64,000 nt of DNA from GCA-2683825 sp965662355 (GTDB lineage Bacteria > Planctomycetota > UBA1135 > GCA-002686595). A model generated the notes under the pieces. The model was given only the letters and a program-made list of their open reading frames with translations, ran no database searches and was not told the DNA's origin. Positions 47,495-57,206 of this stretch are shown here, one piece after another; the stretch's first letter is position 1; every line of letters begins with the position of its first letter. Location of the stretch: assembly GCA_965662355.1 (NCBI GenBank), contig CBFIHP010000012.1, positions 62,001 to 126,000 on the forward strand, given 5' to 3'. The position numbers and the translations under genes were made by a program.

Positions 47495-48181
47495 ATGAGG
47501 GACACTTCCACCAAGATGTTGACCGGGACCACCGCGAATCAACCCGAGACGCAACCCAGCGCCACGAGTTCGATGGATCTGCTCACAGGGGGAAAGGCGG
47601 CCGGATCGACCGCGCCTGAAGTGCCCCGGGCACATGAATCTGGTTTGTACCTCGACCTGGGTTGCGGTCGGTACAAGGTCCCCGGCACCATCGGCGTCGA
47701 CCAGTCCCTCGAGGTGAACCCGGACGTCGTTTGCAACTTCGTCGAGGACCCGCTGCCCTTCGCGGACGATTCGGTCGACGGCGTGCACTGCCGCCACGTC
47801 ATGGAGCACGTCGAGGACATCTGGGCCTTGATGAGCGAAGTCCATCGCGTCCTGAAGCCGGGCGCGCGCCTGATCGTCGAGGTCCCCTACTGGTCCAGCG
47901 AAGGCGCCTTCCGCGACCCGACCCACGTGCGCTTCTTCAGCGAGAAGTCGTTCGACTACTGGGATCCCGACTGCGAGTGCAAGTACTACACGACCGATGG
48001 CGGCTACAAGGTCTTGTCAGTCGAGCACATGTTGCACCCGAGCCCCTTGATCCGATTTGCGGCCAAGGTCCTGGGCGTGCGCTTCCTGAAACTTTTCAAC
48101 AACACGATTACGGGGCTGCGCTTCACATTGGCACCCGTCGAAAGCGTGCCCGTCGAAGCCGCAGGGAAAGCCACCCGATGA
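47495..48181 (+). CDS. SAM-dependent methyltransferase, type 11
   Basis: 228 aa. LYLDLGCGRYKVPGTIGVDQS is motif I with the acidic end of beta-2. DDSVDGVHCRHVMEHVEDIWALMSEVHRVLKPGARLIVEVPYW is the classical Methyltransf_11 core. Short methyltransferases of this type are frequent in O-antigen and exopolysaccharide clusters. Its stop overlaps the next glycosyltransferase start as ATGA, starting a run of tightly packed plus-strand genes to 52588. Confidence 0.83.
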   Translation: MRDTSTKMLTGTTANQPETQPSATSSMDLLTGGKAAGSTAPEVPRAHESGLYLDLGCGRYKVPGTIGVDQSLEVNPDVVCNFVEDPLPFADDSVDGVHCRHVMEHVEDIWALMSEVHRVLKPGARLIVEVPYWSSEGAFRDPTHVRFFSEKSFDYWDPDCECKYYTTDGGYKVLSVEHMLHPSPLIRFAAKVLGVRFLKLFNNTITGLRFTLAPVESVPVEAAGKATR

Positions 48182-49134
48182 AGACCCGATCGCTGGCCGT
48201 GGTTATCCTGAACTACAACCACCCCGAGGACGTGATCGACTGCGTCGCTTCGATCGATCGCGAAGCCCCTCCGGAAACGGACTCGGGCGTCTCGGTGATC
48301 ATCGTCGACAATGCCTCGACCAACGACTCGGTCGAAAAGCTCCACGCGGCGATCCCCCACCACACGCACATCTCCTGCAACAGAAACGGCGGCTTCTCCG
48401 CGGGCACGAACGTCGGCATGCGCCAGGCCCTCGAGGACGATGCCGAGTGGGTCTTGCTCTTGAACCCGGATACGACCGTCGAGCCGGGTTTTTTCGAGAA
48501 CTTCTTCCGCTTCGTCGAAGCCAGTCCAATGGCCCGCGCCGTCGGCGCAACAGGCTACTACGACTCGGAACCCGACAAGATCTGGTTCGCCGGCGGCTAT
48601 TTCGATTGGCTCCGTGCCCGAGGCGAGTGTTTCATGCAAGGCGAGCCGCGGGCGACGTTGCCGGAGCCTGGCCAGCCTCGCAAATGCGGCTTTCTCACGT
48701 GCGCCTGCCTGTTCGTACACCGCGCGGCGATCGAGAGGATAGGGCTCCTGGACGAGCGCTACTTCCTGGGCGGCGAGGAATGGGATTACTCGCGCCGCTT
48801 GACACGGGCCGGCTTCGACTTGTGGGTGCTGGGCAATTCGGGGTATCGCCACAAGGTCACTGCGACGCACGTCAAGTACAGCCCGAAGTACATCTACAAC
48901 GGCTACCGAACCAAGCTGATGTTCATGCAATCGGAGCGGCCGCTTCTGTACATCTTCTGGGCGCATGCCTTCCGCTTTTTCACGCGCTTCATCTCGACAC
49001 CGAAGTTCGTTCGACTGGATCCGGGGCTCCGGGGCAAGGAGAGTCAGATCACGGACGCCATACGGCGTGCCTTCGAGGATCACAGGCGCTATCGTTCGCT
49101 CGAACTGGCGCACCTGGAGCAGTTCCCCTTCTAA
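48178..49134 (+). CDS. family 2 glycosyltransferase (rhamnosyltransferase-like)
   Basis: 318 aa from ATG 48178, overlapping the upstream stop. The GT-A fold shows VVILNYNHPEDV, SVIIVDNASTNDS, NGGFSAGTNVGMRQAL and the metal-binding LLLNPDTTVEP. GGEEWDYSRRLTRAGF is the typical acceptor-side motif of WbbL-type rhamnosyltransferases. The C-terminal helices may associate with the membrane. It adds one sugar to the growing repeat unit; donor and linkage cannot be told. Confidence 0.88.
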   Translation: MKTRSLAVVILNYNHPEDVIDCVASIDREAPPETDSGVSVIIVDNASTNDSVEKLHAAIPHHTHISCNRNGGFSAGTNVGMRQALEDDAEWVLLLNPDTTVEPGFFENFFRFVEASPMARAVGATGYYDSEPDKIWFAGGYFDWLRARGECFMQGEPRATLPEPGQPRKCGFLTCACLFVHRAAIERIGLLDERYFLGGEEWDYSRRLTRAGFDLWVLGNSGYRHKVTATHVKYSPKYIYNGYRTKLMFMQSERPLLYIFWAHAFRFFTRFISTPKFVRLDPGLRGKESQITDAIRRAFEDHRRYRSLELAHLEQFPF

Positions 49135-49171
49135 TCCTGGCTAATCCTGGCCGACGCAGTTGCCAGCGAGC

Positions 49172-50521
49172 ATGAACACGGAAGCGAGTCAAACGCCCCC
49201 CAGCATGACGGCTGACGCCTGGTGGCGGCACCACATGGCGCTTACCGAGCAGGGCGTTCCGGTCGCGCGCTGGATTTTCTACGCCTTCGTCCTGGCGCTA
49301 CCGCTGACCGACGTGCTGTCGTTCAGCCCTTGGTTGCCGCCGCCGATGCTGATGTTGCTGCTCCTGGGCTTCTTCACCTTTCTGCAGCCCCAGGTGATCT
49401 CGTTCGAGAAGACCGATTTCCTGCTTGGGCTCGTGGTCATCAGCAGCATCGTTCCCTTCCTGTGGTCGATGGAATTTGTGAACGAGAAGACCGCGGCACA
49501 CCTGGCGGCGCTCGTGACGACGATCGGAGTCTACTACCTCTTGGTGCGCTGCTGGTTGATCCATGTCGGCAAGGAACCGCGGCGTTTGCAGCGCATCTTC
49601 GATGTGATCGCGTTGTCGACCCTCATCACCTCGTGCTACATCTTCGCCGAGTTCCTGCTGGTCAACGTCGCCGGCTTCGATCCCAGCGGGCCGCTCCCGC
49701 ACCTTTCGCGCCCCGAGTATCTCGCCTCGGTACTGCATGAAACCGGCGGGCTGGTCTCGCGTGCGCGTGGTTTCGCGTCGGAATCGGGCATCATGGCGCT
49801 CTTCTTCGAGCTGGCGATCTTCGTCTCGTTTCTCTCCATCAGGCGCTTTGGCTGGCCCGTATTCCTGGTCTTCTACGGCATCGTTTTCGGTGCCTTCGTC
49901 CTGTTGTTCAGCGTCGGAGGTATGGTCTCGGTGATCCTGGCCAGCGCGATCTACGGCATCATCGCCGGGCCCAAGACCGCCTTGAAGGTGTTCTTCGCCT
50001 TCGCCATTTTGATCTCGGCGATCGCCTTCAGCTTCCCCGACGAGGCTGCGCTCTTCGTCGATCAGACCATCGTCTACAAGCTGGCGCTCTTGACCGAGAC
50101 CAACCCGATGGGCTCGGCAGGCGATCGGGTCGACCTCTATCGCTCGCTGGCCACATTGGTCGTCGATTATCCACTAGGCATCGGAGTCGGCATCGCTCCA
50201 GCGGTCGCGGAATCCGGCGGGAACTACCATGGGCATTTCCTGTCGGCGGGTCAGGTAAGCCTTTACGGCTTCCTGCTCGTGTCCGGCGGCATCGTCGCCA
50301 TGCTGGCCTTCGGAGCCTTCTTCTTCGCCCACATCTGGAAGGCCATGCGCTGCGGCCCGTACCGCGGCCCGCTCTTCATGGCTGGAATGAGCCTCGCGAT
50401 TCACCATCTCCTGGTGACCGAGTTCTGGATGCCGACGCTCTGGTTCTACTTCGCCCTCGTCGCCGTGGTTTCGCACCACCACTCCAGCCCGCGAGCCGAG
50501 CCCGAGGCGGAGATGGCCTGA
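49172..50521 (+). CDS. O-antigen/exopolysaccharide polymerase, Wzy-like membrane protein
   Basis: 449 aa from ATG 49172 (an earlier TTG at 49160 is possible). There are ten to twelve hydrophobic segments, including FYAFVLALPLTDVLSF, LMLLLLGFFTFL, YYLLVRCWLIHV and VFFAFAILISAIAFSF. The large loop before the last helices (ETNPMGSAGDRVDLYRSLATLVVDYPLGIGVGIAPAV...GNYHGHFLSAGQVSLYG) fits the WaaL/Wzy superfamily loop. Its place between glycosyltransferases favours repeat-unit polymerase over ligase. The final stop overlaps the next gene start. Confidence 0.78.
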   Translation: MNTEASQTPPSMTADAWWRHHMALTEQGVPVARWIFYAFVLALPLTDVLSFSPWLPPPMLMLLLLGFFTFLQPQVISFEKTDFLLGLVVISSIVPFLWSMEFVNEKTAAHLAALVTTIGVYYLLVRCWLIHVGKEPRRLQRIFDVIALSTLITSCYIFAEFLLVNVAGFDPSGPLPHLSRPEYLASVLHETGGLVSRARGFASESGIMALFFELAIFVSFLSIRRFGWPVFLVFYGIVFGAFVLLFSVGGMVSVILASAIYGIIAGPKTALKVFFAFAILISAIAFSFPDEAALFVDQTIVYKLALLTETNPMGSAGDRVDLYRSLATLVVDYPLGIGVGIAPAVAESGGNYHGHFLSAGQVSLYGFLLVSGGIVAMLAFGAFFFAHIWKAMRCGPYRGPLFMAGMSLAIHHLLVTEFWMPTLWFYFALVAVVSHHHSSPRAEPEAEMA

Positions 50522-51597
50522 TGTTGAAAGTTCTGCATTTCATCAACGACCTGAACATCGATGGCGGGGCCCAGCGCATCGTTCAGGACCTTGCGGCTGA
50601 CGCGCAAGACACGGAAACTACGGTCGTGACGATTCGCCCCGCGCCGCTCCAGACCGCCCGGCTCTTCGCCGAGCACGGGATTCGCCACACCTCGCTGCGC
50701 CCGTTCTCGCCCGGGCGCATGCTGTCCACGTACAAACTGGCCGCAGCGGCGGACGTGATGCACGTGCACCTCTTCCCGGCCTTGTACCTCGGGGCGCTGA
50801 TTCCCAAACGCAAGCTGTTCACCGAGCACAACACCCACAACGGCCGCAGGAATCGCCCCTGGTTGCGTTTCGTCGAACGCGCGGTCTACCGGCGCTACGA
50901 TCGCATCGTCTGCATCAGCGAAGCGACGCAAACGGCGCTCGAAGACTGGGTCGGTCCGCTGGGCGGACGTACGAGCATCGTCGACAACGGCATTCGCCTC
51001 GGGCGCTTCCCCCATCGCCTACGCACGGATCCCAGGCCGCCTTACGTACTGGCCATGACCGGTGCCTTCACCTCGCAAAAAGACCAGGCCACCCTGATTC
51101 GGAGTCTGCGGGAATTGCCCGAGAGCTTTCGTTTGCTGCTCGTGGGCGATGGCAAGACCCGTCCGGCCCTCGAAGCACTGGCTGCAGAATGCCACGTCGA
51201 AGATCGAGTCGAGTTCCTGGGCGCACGTCCTAACGAAGAGCTTCCCGAAATCCTGCGCCAGGTCGACCTTTACGTTCAATCCTCCCACTGGGAGGGATTC
51301 GGACTCGCCCCCGTCGAGGCCATGGCCGCGGGGATCCCCACCATGGGCTCCAACGTCCCCGGACTCGCGAGGGTCATCGGGAAGCCCGAATTGCTCTTCC
51401 AGGTCGAGAACGAAAAGGAGCTGGCCGATAAGGCTCTCGCCCTCTTCGAGAACGCCGAGGGTTATGCCAGGGAATCCCAGTATGCCCTCGATCGCTCGGA
51501 GTGCTTCGACAGCCGACGCATGGCCGACGAATACGGAGAGATCTACCGCACGATGACCAACCAAACCGGCGCAGAAGGGAAGAAGCGTGCCTCCTAA
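50521..51597 (+). CDS. family 4 glycosyltransferase
   Basis: 358 aa, GT-B fold. The N-terminal domain contains INDLNIDGGAQRIVQDLA and HVHLFPALYLGALI. The C-terminal nucleotide-sugar domain has AMTGAFTSQKDQATLI, LLLVGDGKTRPALEALA, VEFLGA and the E-x7-E motif 'SHWEGFGLAPVEAMAAGIP'. It is a retaining cytoplasmic enzyme of exopolysaccharide assembly. The ATG shares its first base with the last base of the previous stop, and its 3' end overlaps the next gene by 11 bp. Confidence 0.9.
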   Translation: MLKVLHFINDLNIDGGAQRIVQDLAADAQDTETTVVTIRPAPLQTARLFAEHGIRHTSLRPFSPGRMLSTYKLAAAADVMHVHLFPALYLGALIPKRKLFTEHNTHNGRRNRPWLRFVERAVYRRYDRIVCISEATQTALEDWVGPLGGRTSIVDNGIRLGRFPHRLRTDPRPPYVLAMTGAFTSQKDQATLIRSLRELPESFRLLLVGDGKTRPALEALAAECHVEDRVEFLGARPNEELPEILRQVDLYVQSSHWEGFGLAPVEAMAAGIPTMGSNVPGLARVIGKPELLFQVENEKELADKALALFENAEGYARESQYALDRSECFDSRRMADEYGEIYRTMTNQTGAEGKKRAS

Positions 51598-52588
51598 ACC
51601 CAGAGCCCATGCCAGCACGAACCAGAAGGCCAAGGGCCAGGGCCTGCGATCCGTCCCGGCCAAGAAGGCCCGCGTCGCCATCGTGCTGGCGAACTACGAC
51701 ACGCCCAAGGAGACCAAGCGCTGCCTCGAGACGATTGCACGCACCAAACAGGGCGCCTTCGAGCTGCAAGTCGTCATCATCGACAACTCCGAACGCCGGC
51801 CCTTTCCCGATCGCGAGGACGCCACGTTGCTCCGTCCGGGCAAGAACATCGGCCTGGGTGGCGCATGGCACAGGGGGTATCAGTTCGCGCTCTCGATCGA
51901 AGCGGACTACTGCCTCTTCCTGAACAACGACGCGTATCTCGAGCCCGATACCTTCCTGCAGTTCCAGGAGACACTCTTCACCTACGGCCCGGACACCGTC
52001 CTGGGGCCGCGAATCGTGCACGCGGATGCTCCCCAGGTCGTCTGGTCGCGCGGGGGGTCGATCGATCCCATGCGCGTCAAGGTGACGCACCTGGGAGAAG
52101 GCGTACCAGAGGGCACCCTGGAGACCGGGGACTTCGAAACGGGACACCTCTCGGGGTGCTGCCTCTTCGTTCCCATGACGCTCCTGCGAGAAATCGGCGG
52201 TCCCGACGATCGCTACTTCTTCCGCGGCGAGGAATGGGACTTGAACCACCGGCTCGCGGAGGCGGGTGCCAGGCTCGTCCTCTGCGATCGGGCGCGCTGC
52301 CACCACGCGGTCAACAAGAGCCACGATCGCTTCTCGCCGCGCATGCTGTACTTCGCCTACCGGGCCAAGGTGCTGTTCGCCCGTAAGCATCACCCGGCCA
52401 TCTGGTTTTTCTTCTGGTACCTCTTCGGTATCGCCTACGCGGCGATCCTGGCGCCGCTGAAGTTCCTGCGAATGTCCCGCCGGCCGCTGACCCTCAGCGC
52501 CTTCCTGGCGACACAAATGGCGCTTTTGCGCGCTTTTTTCGACGGGCTACGAAAGGGCCGGATCGCCGCAGCCGATTACCCTCGTTGA
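51587..52588 (+). CDS. family 2 glycosyltransferase
   Basis: 333 aa from GTG 51587, inside the 3' end of the preceding gene. After a basic, disordered N-terminal 28 residues come VAIVLANYDTPKETKRCLET, LQVVIIDNSE, NIGLGGAWHRGYQFAL and CLFLNNDAYLEPDTFL (Asn-Asp metal site), then GHLSGCCLFVP and FRGEEWDLNHRLAEAG. Strong parallel with the other GT2 in this cluster. The C-terminal hydrophobic helix (IWFFFWYLFGIAYAAIL) suggests membrane association. Confidence 0.87.
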   Translation: MPPKPRAHASTNQKAKGQGLRSVPAKKARVAIVLANYDTPKETKRCLETIARTKQGAFELQVVIIDNSERRPFPDREDATLLRPGKNIGLGGAWHRGYQFALSIEADYCLFLNNDAYLEPDTFLQFQETLFTYGPDTVLGPRIVHADAPQVVWSRGGSIDPMRVKVTHLGEGVPEGTLETGDFETGHLSGCCLFVPMTLLREIGGPDDRYFFRGEEWDLNHRLAEAGARLVLCDRARCHHAVNKSHDRFSPRMLYFAYRAKVLFARKHHPAIWFFFWYLFGIAYAAILAPLKFLRMSRRPLTLSAFLATQMALLRAFFDGLRKGRIAAADYPR

Positions 52589-52721
52589 GGCCTTTCCGCA
52601 GGGCTGAAATTGGGCTTCGTTCGGGGCCCCTCGCCCGGTATCGTCCGCCCCCGGGCCGGAAGACTTGAAAGCTCCCGTGTTCGCTCATCCCACGACCATG
52701 CCCCCGCTTCAGAAGCCCACG

Positions 52722-55025
52722 ATGTCCAAGCAGGAAGCGAATGGGGAGAGCGAAATCTCACTCGCTGAGGTGACCGATGTCCTGCGCCGGCGCTGGTTGC
52801 GATTCCTGATGGGTGGCCTCCTCGGCGTTCTGATCACGAGCTTGGCCGTGGCGCGCATGAAGCCAGCGTACGGAGCCAACGCGCGGGTTCTCGTGGGAAC
52901 CGCAACACCCTCGGCCAACCTGCTGGCGAACCTGCCTCTCGACATCCCCTCGCTCTCGGGAGAATCCTCCCACGTAAAGGCTGAGATCGAGGTCTTCCGT
53001 TCGCGTCCGGTTCTGTCCGCCGTGGCCGACGAGCCAGGACTGCACGAGGTTTCGCCGAGCGCGGGGTTGGGGCTGACCAAGCGGGTCGATGACCTCGACG
53101 TCCAAGAACTTTGGCGTCGCGTCGCGCGCAAGCTGAACGGCACGCCGGATCCCACAGGATCCCTCGAGATCGACGTTCCGGAATGGAAGAACCGGAACAC
53201 GCTGAAACTCGCCATCACCTTGAGCTTTCCGTCCGACGTCAGCGCCGGGGACAACGTCGTCGACGTCTCCATAGACGAGTGGTTCGGCGCCCATGCACGC
53301 GTCAGCTTCCAGCCGGGCGTACCCTTCGTGTTCGAGGGCGTCAGCATGGCGCTGCGCCCCGCTGGCGATCTGAGCGGTAGGCACTTCCTCTTGACCTTGA
53401 CGCGTCTTCCGAAGGTGCTCGAGGAGCTGATGACCGACATGGCCGTCGGCGAAGTCGATCGCGGTTCGAATGTGATCGGTGTGGGCTTCCTCGACCCCGA
53501 CGCCGCGCGTGCAGCTGAACTCGCGAACGCGGTCGTGCGCTCCTATCTTGCCCACAACCGCGAACGCGTCGCCAACCGCGCTGGACGCTCGGTCGAGTTC
53601 CTCCAGCAAGAACTCGAACGCGTGCGCGAGGACCTCTCCAGCGCCGAGGAACGTCTGCGCCAGTTCGGCGAAGAGGCTGGACCGATCGCGATTCCCGACA
53701 CGGCGTCAGCGTTGGTCGAACAGCTCGTCCTCGTCGACGTGGAACGCGCCCGGGCCAATCTCGGGCTGCGGACGGTGCGCAAGCTCTTCGAGGACATCAA
53801 GGGACGCCGCATCACGCCGGCTGAGATTGCCGGGATCGAAACGACCTTCTCGCTGGGCAACTCGGAATTGCAGGAGACGCGCACGCTATCCGAGCTCGTT
53901 ACAGAGCGTACGATCCTGGCCCAGACCTACACCGAGGAATGGCCCGCTGTCGTGACGCTGCGCAAGAGGATCGACGAGCGTATCAGCGCACTCGAAATTG
54001 GGCTCGCGACGGAGATCACGCGACGCGAAGCCTATACGTCCGACCTCGACTCGATCCTGCAACGCAACAACGATCAGCTGAGCGGACTGCCCCAGACCCA
54101 GCTCGATCTGGTTCGGCATCGCCGCGACGTACAGGCCTTCACGCAGATTTTCTTGTTCCTGTTGACCCAGCTGCAAGAGGCCAAGGTCACAGAGAACACC
54201 GCTGTACCCACGGTCGAGGTGATCGACTGGGCCGTACCGGCCCTGGAATCGCAGACGCCCTCGCTGATTCTCATCCTGGGGCTCGGTGGGATCGTCGGGC
54301 TCTTTCTCGGCGCGGGTTCGTGCTTCCTGAAAGAACTCTCCACGCGTCCGGTCACACACTCATTGTGGCTCGAGTCGTTGCTCGAGATCCCCGCCCTGCG
54401 TCTCAACCACAGGACGCTCAACCGTCGTCCGAGTTTCACGGAAAATTCCCGTGCGATCGACAGCCTGCGCTTGTTATCGATCGAGCTTCGGCGCGCGGCC
54501 GTCGATGGCGGCCCACACAGCTTCGCCGTCGTCTCGACGACGGAGAAAGAGGGTCGCTCGTTCGTCGCCGCACACCTGGCGGTTGGCCTGGCTCGAGGAG
54601 ATCGCCGCGTCTTGTTGATCGATGGGGATCGCTCGCATCACAACCAGCAGCACTGGTTCGGGGGCAGCGAGTCCCACGGCCTGGGCGACGTCTTACGTGG
54701 CACCAAGGAACTTACCGACGTGATCCAGACCACATCGGTGAACGGGGTCGATCTCTTGCTCTTCACCGATGCCGATGCGACCGACTACCTGGGCACGCCA
54801 GCCGCCGAACTGGTGTTTCGCAGCATGCACGAGCGCTACGACTACGTCGTCATGGACGTCCCGGCGCTGATGGACAACGCCGACGCAGCGGCCCTGGCTT
54901 CCCAGGCCCAGAGCACGGTTTTCACGTGCCGCCGGGCGCGCCCCTCGAAGCCGATGGTCATCGACGCCCTTGGGCGTTTGCGGCGCGCGGGCGGGAGATG
55001 CGAATCGCTGGTGTTTATCGCGTAG
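52722..55025 (+). CDS. Wzz-type chain-length protein fused to a degenerate BY-kinase-like ATPase domain
   Basis: 767 aa from ATG 52722 (52698 or TTG 52665 also possible). A Wzz domain with the first membrane helix is at about 25-45, then a long periplasmic coiled-coil region (RSVEFLQQELERVREDLSSAEERLRQF) and the second helix SLILILGLGGIVGLFLGAG at about 510-535. The cytoplasmic C-terminal domain (about 595-767) aligns with bacterial tyrosine kinases, but the Walker A reads STTEKEGRSF (Arg for Lys), A' is LLIDGDR and B is VVMDVPA. No C-terminal Tyr cluster. Chain-length control and export with Wza is likely; kinase activity is doubtful. Confidence 0.83.
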   Translation: MSKQEANGESEISLAEVTDVLRRRWLRFLMGGLLGVLITSLAVARMKPAYGANARVLVGTATPSANLLANLPLDIPSLSGESSHVKAEIEVFRSRPVLSAVADEPGLHEVSPSAGLGLTKRVDDLDVQELWRRVARKLNGTPDPTGSLEIDVPEWKNRNTLKLAITLSFPSDVSAGDNVVDVSIDEWFGAHARVSFQPGVPFVFEGVSMALRPAGDLSGRHFLLTLTRLPKVLEELMTDMAVGEVDRGSNVIGVGFLDPDAARAAELANAVVRSYLAHNRERVANRAGRSVEFLQQELERVREDLSSAEERLRQFGEEAGPIAIPDTASALVEQLVLVDVERARANLGLRTVRKLFEDIKGRRITPAEIAGIETTFSLGNSELQETRTLSELVTERTILAQTYTEEWPAVVTLRKRIDERISALEIGLATEITRREAYTSDLDSILQRNNDQLSGLPQTQLDLVRHRRDVQAFTQIFLFLLTQLQEAKVTENTAVPTVEVIDWAVPALESQTPSLILILGLGGIVGLFLGAGSCFLKELSTRPVTHSLWLESLLEIPALRLNHRTLNRRPSFTENSRAIDSLRLLSIELRRAAVDGGPHSFAVVSTTEKEGRSFVAAHLAVGLARGDRRVLLIDGDRSHHNQQHWFGGSESHGLGDVLRGTKELTDVIQTTSVNGVDLLLFTDADATDYLGTPAAELVFRSMHERYDYVVMDVPALMDNADAAALASQAQSTVFTCRRARPSKPMVIDALGRLRRAGGRCESLVFIA

Positions 55026-55079
55026 CCAAGCCGTCGCGCTCCCCACTATGCTGGGCACCCCCCCCACAGGTTCGTGCCC

Positions 55080-56342
55080 ATGATCTTGGCCCAGCTCTTG
55101 CTCCTTACCGTTCCTCTTCTGCTCTCTCCTCAGGAAGAGACTCTTTCCCGTAAGGAGATCCAGGGCCTCGTCGAGCGCTATTTCGAGCTCGACTGGAAGA
55201 ACCCCGAGGACATCACCGAGCAACGCCGCGTCCTCGAGCAACTCGAGAGCGTTCCCGCGCTCCAGCCCCGGGACGCCAGGGACTGGCGCAAGAAGCTCAA
55301 AAAGCAATGGAGCAAGGGCCCCAAGCTGCCCAAGAAGTCGGGCACTCACTACCTCTGGGAAGAGGAAAAGAAAGGCCGCTTCATCATCGGCGGCAAGACG
55401 AAGGGCGCGAAGGGACTCTTCATCGGCATGCACGGTGGCGGGGCCGGCTCCGGCGAAGCGCGCAGCAGTTACGGAGCCTTCAACAGCGCCGCCTCCAGCC
55501 GCAAGTGGTTCGCGATCTTCCCACAGGTTCTGAAGCTGACCGAGCACGGCTGGACGGACTCGGGCACGGAGGAGTTCGTGCTGGAGTTGGTGGAACGAGC
55601 GCGACGCACGGCGAAGCTCGACCCGGACTTCACGTTCTTCGGGGGCCACTCCATGGGGGGCTATGGCTCCTGGACTCTCGGCGCACACCACGCCGATGAA
55701 GTCGCCGCCTTGACGCCCTCCGCCGGCGCACCGACGCCGATTCTGCAAGGCGATCGCGTGATCGACATCATCGAGGGCATCGTCCCCAACCTGCGCAACG
55801 TTCCCATCGTCATCTTCCAATCCCTCGACGACCCGCGGGTCCCCCCCGAGCCGAACCAGGTGGCTGTCGAGAAGATGAAGAAGGCGCGGGAGAAATGGGG
55901 TGGTTACGATTTCGAGTACTGGGAGGTCGACGACAACGCCCACGATCTCCCGCCCGGAGGAACGGACGCTCTGCTCGAGAAGGTCGAGGACAGAAAGCGC
56001 AGCCCCTATCCCGAATGCGTTGTCTGGCAGCCAACGCTACCGTGGAAACGCCAGTTCTACTGGCTCTTCTGGGATGTGCCCATCCCGCGCGCGATCGTCG
56101 TCGCGGACCTCGATCGAGATAGCAACACGATCACCGTCGAAACCAAGGCCAAACTGGACGGACTCCACGTGCTCTTGAGCGATGCTATCTGCGATATGAA
56201 GCGAGAGGTCATCGTGCACGTCAATGGCAAGGAGCACTTCCGCGGCGTCCCCGAGCGTACGCTCTCCACGTTGCTCCTGACGGGGCGGTATGGCGACCCC
56301 AAACGCACCTACGACACCCGGGTGCCACTCGATGCCCCCTAG
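55080..56342 (+). CDS. secreted alpha/beta-hydrolase (esterase, PHB-depolymerase-like)
   Basis: 420 aa from ATG 55080 (GTG 55074 possible) with a signal peptide (ILAQLLLLTVPLLLSPQ). GLFIGMHGGGAGSG is the oxyanion loop, FGGHSMGGYGSW the nucleophile elbow (Ser near 190), IFQSLDDPRVP the acidic residue and DDNAHDLPPGG the His. The C-terminal about 110 residues are a beta-rich module (AIVVADLDRDSNTITVET, VIVHVNGKE). Lying in the polysaccharide cluster it might de-esterify the product, but this is context only. Confidence 0.8.
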   Translation: MILAQLLLLTVPLLLSPQEETLSRKEIQGLVERYFELDWKNPEDITEQRRVLEQLESVPALQPRDARDWRKKLKKQWSKGPKLPKKSGTHYLWEEEKKGRFIIGGKTKGAKGLFIGMHGGGAGSGEARSSYGAFNSAASSRKWFAIFPQVLKLTEHGWTDSGTEEFVLELVERARRTAKLDPDFTFFGGHSMGGYGSWTLGAHHADEVAALTPSAGAPTPILQGDRVIDIIEGIVPNLRNVPIVIFQSLDDPRVPPEPNQVAVEKMKKAREKWGGYDFEYWEVDDNAHDLPPGGTDALLEKVEDRKRSPYPECVVWQPTLPWKRQFYWLFWDVPIPRAIVVADLDRDSNTITVETKAKLDGLHVLLSDAICDMKREVIVHVNGKEHFRGVPERTLSTLLLTGRYGDPKRTYDTRVPLDAP

Positions 56343-56413
56343 TGGACCGTCGGTGTGGGCCGTCGGTACGGAGCCAGGGCAGAATCCGTCGCAGAGCGAT
56401 ACGGTACCGGAGG

Positions 56414-57124
56414 TCAGTCGAACGAATTCGCGGCGATAATCAACGAAGCCAGCGTCGCGACCGGCGGAACCAGCGTCTGCACGACCGGAAGGATCTGCGA
56501 GCGGAACGTGCCCGCTCCACTCTCGCGGACGAAGATGAAGTCGTTCGGTTGGATCGCGAACATCCCGTCGGGGCCGGGAGTCTCGGCGTTGAAGTAGTAG
56601 ACCGCGAGCTCGTCGGCGCGGCCGCGCAGAACCGCAACCTGTTCGAGGTCCGCGTCGATGGTCGGGGTGCCGGCCAGGGACAAGGCGGTCAAGGCGTTGT
56701 AGGGTCGGTTGAGCACAACCGCTCCAGGCTTCTCGACCTCGCCGTAGATGAAGCACACGCGCGAGGCGTATTCGAGGATGTAGACCGAAACCTGGGGGGC
56801 GACGAGATAACGCTTCAGGGCTTCGGTGATGGCCTCGCGAGCTCCATCGAGGTCGAGCCCGACCAGGGTCAGGGGATCGAGCAAGGGCAGGTTCAGGCGC
56901 CCCTGAAAGTCCAGCCGCTGGCCCGTCTCTGAGGTGGAGAGGGGCAGTTGCCCGAAGACATCGACGCGCACGAGGTCCCCCGGCCCGAGTGTGAAGGGCG
57001 TCGGTTCGACCTCGAAGGGGTCGGGCGGATTCGCGATGACGCTCTCCGGCAGCGGCGGTGCGTTGCAGGCGGCGAGGGTGAAGACTCCGAGAAACAGGAA
57101 ACGGCGAAGACTCGGAAGGCTCAT
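56414..57124 (-). CDS. polysaccharide export outer-membrane lipoprotein, Wza-like
   Basis: 236 aa. Signal with lipobox TLAAC (Cys20). The poly_export domain starts FTLGPGDLVRVDVFGQLPLSTS and continues RLNLPLLDPLTLVGLDLDGAREAITEALKRYLVAPQVSVYI. One SLBB-like unit follows (RVCFIYGEVEKPGAVVLNR). It would form the outer-membrane export pore matching the Wzz-like protein. It is transcribed against the rest of the cluster and is divergent from the GT4 gene at 57207. The short C-terminal segment is hydrophobic. Confidence 0.87.
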   Translation of the reverse strand: MSLPSLRRFLFLGVFTLAACNAPPLPESVIANPPDPFEVEPTPFTLGPGDLVRVDVFGQLPLSTSETGQRLDFQGRLNLPLLDPLTLVGLDLDGAREAITEALKRYLVAPQVSVYILEYASRVCFIYGEVEKPGAVVLNRPYNALTALSLAGTPTIDADLEQVAVLRGRADELAVYYFNAETPGPDGMFAIQPNDFIFVRESGAGTFRSQILPVVQTLVPPVATLASLIIAANSFD

Positions 57125-57206
57125 GGGAGAAGAGGATAAGGCTGGGGGTCGGACTTTCCGAAACGTATCCTCGCGTGGGTAAGACCATCGTTCGCGAAAT
57201 CACCCC

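Noticed and set aside
46279..47619. Long plus-strand open frame opposite the SGNH gene
   Set aside because: The SGNH reading has intact catalytic blocks and a membrane helix, so the plus frame is a shadow.
49134..49154. Tandem TAATCCTGGC repeats after the glycosyltransferase stop
   Set aside because: A two-unit 10-bp duplication in a short spacer; no evident function.
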